Source: Takifugu bimaculatus (Eukaryota; Chordata; Actinopteri; Tetraodontiformes; Tetraodontidae). Taken from it: 64,000 bases of DNA. Within the stretch, counting starts at the first letter, position 1, and each line of letters begins with the position of its first letter. The notes under the pieces were generated by a model. The model had not been told where the DNA came from and did no database searches. It saw only the letters and a program-made list of their open reading frames with translations. This document shows positions 59,985 through 64,000 of this stretch, piece after piece. The stretch lies in the NCBI GenBank assembly GCA_004026145.2, contig CP034983.1, positions 7,426,630-7,490,629 of the forward strand, read 5' to 3'. The position numbers and the translations under genes were made by a program.

Positions 59985-60520
59985 AGCACTGTCAAACGAT
60001 TGCAAATCTCAATCCCGTTAATCACAAATTGCTAATTTTGATTAATTGTGATTAAATTACATTCCTTTTTAATGTATAATAATCATGTTTCATTTAGAAT
60101 AAGAAAAATGACTCAAGAAAGTAGATAGATGATGCACTAGCTCAAGTGCTAGAAGAATCACCGCCTAACATATGCTTCATGTCAAAGTGGTATTTTAACC
60201 TGGAAGTACTCTGATGAGCAGAAAACTCCTTCCTTCAAAGTATGTACAATATGTTATGTCAGTCGACTGTTCCGTCTTAGGTTTTTAATTTGTACATTTT
60301 CCATCTGTATCGGTTGATCTCTTGCCTTCACCCCTGGATGAGGGTAACTTGGAAAAGTAGCACGAAATATGTTACCAGAGATGTTCAGAGTCTTTCTCTG
60401 CTGCAGATGTTTTTTTTTAATCAGATCAATTGAGACAATGGATTAACCGGCATTAATACCTTCATTGTGGAGGTACAAATCTCCGAAAAATACATTTGAC
60501 AAAAAGGTCAAGTACCAACT
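59985..60520. repeat. possible degenerate non-autonomous DNA transposon
   Basis: Begins CACTGTCAAACGATT and shows GTTAATCACAAATT and GATTAATTGTGATTAAAT. These resemble the ATTAATCG-rich start of a repeat family I know from fish genomes. The blocks GTGGTATTTTAACC, AGCAGAAAACTCC and TTCATTGTGGAGGTAC further right are in the same order as in that family. No clean right terminus or target duplication was found. Confidence 0.4.
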
Positions 60521-61829
60521 ATTGGTTCAGAAACTGAAACTTTGTAAATGCTCAGAGCACTGGGAGAAGTCGCTCCGCTTCTAGTTATGCACCACGCTGG
60601 AAGTTAGATAAACGATTCTTCCTCATCTCACTTGTGCTGCAATTTCCCAGTCATGGGTCTACTTGATGAAGTGCCAGATCCCCTCCCGGTTATTCTCTCT
60701 ACGCCAGCCAAGTGTCCAAATGCATGAGTGTATTCATCAGTCAGGTGGCACACTAGCCTGCCTGGGTTTTTTTTATCCTCCCTAACTTCTACTCTCCACA
60801 CCCACGGTGCCCAAGTGTGAATGAGATTTATCTCTTTTGTGCAGCTTATTAGTAGAGATAACCAAATGAACTGAGGTAATGCAAAAACGCACACGCTCTG
60901 TAATTTAATATGCTGCTACTGCGCAATCATGTCCCGCATCAAATTCTGCTCACAACATAATACCGTGTCTGAGAAACATGCGTGATCAGTGTTCCACTCA
61001 GGATGTCCTGGCTTATAATCGCCTTATATACAAGCCTAAAAAAAAAAGAAAATGAAAAGAGAATGTACATGGCATAAGCTACAAGAGGATAAACATAATA
61101 GCAGTAATAACAACAAAGCCTGGAGCTTCTGGCACATTATCCCTGACATTTTTCTCTGACACCTCCTCAAACCTGTTTTTTGGGTAGTTTTTTTTGCTGT
61201 TTCTTTTGTTTTGAAGCCAACGTGATTAATGGAAACATAGTCAAGTATTCACATGTGGTATTAATATTTAGGCTCCCTCAGCTTTTATCAGTCACCTTTG
61301 CGGATAAACAGCGATGCATTAAGTGTGATAAATACTCACAAGTGCATACCACGACTAAGGGGCGAGAGGTTCTGCCATTACCTTCCCATCAGCGCCAGCC
61401 ATGCTAATCCTGCAGCGCTGATATAAGCTGTGAAACACTGACGACTCCATTGAAAAATGTTGCTCACTCAGACTCTCCCATGCTTTACATTTACTCATGA
61501 AGCCATCAGAGCTTGGACTAATGAAAGTGCATGGATGAAGTCATCCTCTGATGAGCAAAGTTGGAGTTCCTTACGCTACTTCAAAAGAAAAATTAATAGA
61601 ATTAGCCGGTCAATAGTGGAGGGCTGACTACAAAAGTCAGATGCACTGAGACAATAAGTCATTGCATAAGCGTTTGATGTAGTTTGAGATTTTTTCTTTG
61701 TGAGACAGTTTGGCTGGAAAATAATGTTACAATTCTGGCAATTTCTTCCATATTAAAGTGTTCAACACATCCACAGATAACAACACTGATTTATTGGTGT
61801 TATTATTATCATTTTGACTGGAGATGGTA

Positions 61830-61831
<2 letters not shown>
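60521..61831. other. unique sequence, no gene recognised
   Basis: No supported gene. Frames of 88 codons (60,628-60,894, minus) and 75 codons (61,180-61,407, plus) have no familiar pattern. Confidence 0.5.
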
Positions 61832-61860
<29 letters not shown>

Positions 61861-61950
61861 TAGCGTCTTACACAATCAAAATTGTTTCAAGGCGCTTTCC
61901 AGAATCCCAGGGCCTAACCCCAGACAAGTAACAGTGGCAAGGAAAAACTT
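61832..61950 (-). mobile_element. L2-type LINE tail, 5'-truncated, minus strand
   Basis: About 115 bp. On the minus strand it runs from AGTTTTTCCTTGCCACTGTT through GGAAAGCGCCTTGAAAC and GCTATATAAATAAAG to three TTTGA units at 61,832-61,847. It is near-identical to the 51.4 kb copy over the shared part. The upstream part of the module is absent, the usual result of incomplete reverse transcription. Confidence 0.85.
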
Positions 61951-64000
61951 CCCTTATAAATATTAGCCCTCTATTAACCAAACCCACCCACACTAGCAAG
62001 TCTTTTTCTGTATTAATTGAATTGATTGTGTAAGAGGACGCAAAGTAAAAGTTCCTGGGACATCGATTCTCCTTCGGAGAAGAAAGGCCGTGGAGAAAAG
62101 GCTGCATCTCGTAGGCTGCATCTTATTCTCGTAGCATGACAGTTCCTCCTTTGTTCTGGTCCTTGTGGGTAAACACCTTCTCTCAAAGGTCAAAGCACTG
62201 CAGTCTGGAATCATTTGTGACATGAATTGAATACCAGTATTCATCAATTGATGATTTTTTTGCACCTGCACAATTAGTTCAACATCAAATGCAATTTAAA
62301 ATGTTTTTGTTTACATCATAAACACCACTACAATAAATGTTTTTTAGATGAGTCAGTTTTGTTTTTTGTTTTTTACCCTGTTTCAGCATTTAATGCTCCT
62401 AATGTGTTTCATCAGCTTTTTATTGACAGTAAACAAGCATTCTCAATTTTTCCATTCATGACCCTTAAAGGTCAGAGCACAGAAGCATCTTCAGGCATTT
62501 ATGTGCTTAACAAGGTAATATACTGACTTTATACACTGTTTTTACTAGGGCTTATCTATTTTCCCTCTTAAATCCTATTTGAAACATTTAATGTATCTGA
62601 AATGCTATTATTTCTGCAAAAAACAAATTCCCAAACAAAGAGAAACAGCATCCTTAGCACTATTTATTTTAGGCTTTTTTTCTTGAAATGAATTAATTAT
62701 TCCTTGTACATATTGTCAGGGTTGGTTCATTACAATGGTGATATTCTGCACAGTCTGCAATCAGATTTGATCTCTCCTGCTTTGGATCTTTCCATTCATT
62801 TCTTTGTCAAAGCACTTTAGAACTTCCAAAAGCACTTAAAATATGTTTGGTGTAATTTCTTCAGAGCTTGATATCAAGATAGATGTATTCTTTCCCACAT
62901 TTTGTGAATCGGACGTCTTGATTTAGTGCAATAAATCATGTTTTTGGTGATGGCTGCGCAGCGTCTCAGCCTTTCTGGATATCAGATGGGACGTACCTGG
63001 GCTCAATTAAGAATTCTGACCTAAGAATCTCTGCAGTTGTTTCTGTAATTCATAGTCAACATTTACTGCTGTGCGGTGGGATGACAGGGCAATAACAGCA
63101 TCATAAAAAAAGTAATTAGGAAGTTTGAAACATCATTATTAGTTACTTGCAAAGAGAAGGATAAAAGTGCTCCACAAAGTCACTGACATTCATGTTAACC
63201 AGAAGACAAATTCTGCTATTTTTGTTACATTTATGGCCGTAAAATACACACTGAGTTATAAAGGAAAGGTGTGGTGGTCTGACAGGTGCTTCCCTTCTCC
63301 ACTGTAATAATTAAAATCACTGTCCATGTTGGAAATGAGAGGTAAACAACACAGCAATTACTTTAAATGTTTAAGCAAAGGACCCCTCTGCGGATCAGAG
63401 CCCACAGTCCAGCTGTACAGTTTGCCTTTTCCTGGGTTTAATTAGACTTGATATCTTCATTTGCTCTCAGATGCACCGCAAAGTAATTATGGACTATTTT
63501 CCAAAGAATGAGCAGAACAGTGAAAAGCGGCGTCCCCCAGACTGCCTGTCGACTCTTATGGTAAAAATAGCTCACTGCAACTAGGAGGCTGTTGTCTTTG
63601 AGTGAGACTTCGAGTGTGGCCCCTCGGGATGGTGCTCGCTGCAGTTTATCACAGTGGCTAATTATTTATGTTGTAAATCCACTCTTTTGCACAGGAAGAA
63701 GGGGGAAAAGGGAGGGAGCAGACATGTAGAACAGTGAACCAACTGCATGAGAGCCGACACATGAGCGGAGCAATGAAAGCACCATATGTCTGGATTGTGT
63801 GCTGCCGGCTGATTATAAGACATGTGTCTCCTCCAGAGGGACATGAAGACGGGCTCTGGAAGTGGAGCGCCTGCTTCCAAATCTCATTTATTCAGGCAAC
63901 AACAAAAAATATGTCACCCTTTGATCATTCATTCTTGGTTTCTCATTTAGAAATTATCACAATTGGACACAATATTTTGTTTTCTACCAAGAATGAATAC
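61951..64000. other. unique sequence with one weak exon-like stretch
   Basis: No gene is confirmed. The stretch 63,471-63,560 has splice-like edges and an open frame of 30 codons but no homology that I recognise. It is described among the findings. The rest is ordinary AT-rich sequence. Confidence 0.45.

Noticed and set aside
1..64000. Operons, CRISPR arrays, prophage or insertion sequences
   Set aside because: Nothing of prokaryotic type is present. All mobile elements are of eukaryotic LINE, SINE or hAT type.
1..64000. Known microRNA precursors
   Set aside because: I looked for the mature sequences of the common vertebrate families I remember and saw none. The perfect hairpins are too short.

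Overview
The window looks like AT-rich, gene-poor vertebrate DNA, most likely from a teleost fish. The main reason is its mobile elements. It carries a Rex3-type LINE (RTE clade), a LINE with a C-terminal restriction-like endonuclease (R4/Dong/Rex6 type), Rex1/Maui-like L2 fragments, tRNA-headed SINEs and a small hAT-type transposon. Long CA/TG, CTG and CCTCT microsatellites are also present. No bacterial, viral or organellar gene was seen. I found no host protein-coding gene I could support. The open reading frames outside the retroelements are short, unrelated to families I know, and of the size expected by chance. The window is best read as intergenic or deep-intronic sequence.

Layout. 1-15 kb: unique AT-rich sequence with a hAT-type miniature transposon at 2.8 kb flanked by a perfect 8-bp target duplication, a degenerate SINE at 6.5 kb, a (CTG) tract at 7.4 kb and a foldback-type repeat at 12.5 kb. 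15-23 kb: a long TG tract, the 3' third of an L2 LINE (15.9-16.7 kb), an L2 3' UTR fragment with a (CCTCT)n expansion (18.8-19.2 kb), another L2 relic (21.2-21.5 kb) and a CA-linked composite repeat (22.7 kb). 23-48 kb: mostly unique sequence, with a V-SINE-like element at 28.0 kb, a decayed Rex3 copy at 35.6-36.3 kb, perfect short hairpins at 26.46 and 39.24-39.31 kb, and a second, oppositely oriented copy of the composite repeat at 42.2 kb. 48-56.5 kb: a retroelement cluster. A nearly complete but dead R4/Rex6-like LINE (48.2-51.4 kb) abuts an inverted L2 tail (51.4-51.8 kb). Beyond it lies a 5'-truncated Rex3 (54.9-56.4 kb) that has itself been hit by an L2 tail. 56.5-64 kb: unique sequence with one more L2 tail (61.8 kb) and a degenerate repeat (60.0 kb).

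The retroelements have no joint function. Each carries stops, frameshifts or deletions. The R4-like copy keeps its YMDD box but has lost the acidic residue of the endonuclease PD motif. The Rex3 copy lacks the segment that should carry the FADD box. The most intriguing signals are three: a possible hammerhead-ribozyme-like fold on the minus strand at 54.87-54.92 kb, two abutting perfect hairpins at 39.24 kb, and a 25-nt inverted arm pair bracketing the TA/GA repeat at the 5' end of the R4-like LINE. Some stretches have homeodomain, SOX or MEIS-like motif clusters and may be conserved regulatory elements. Only a cross-species alignment could show that.
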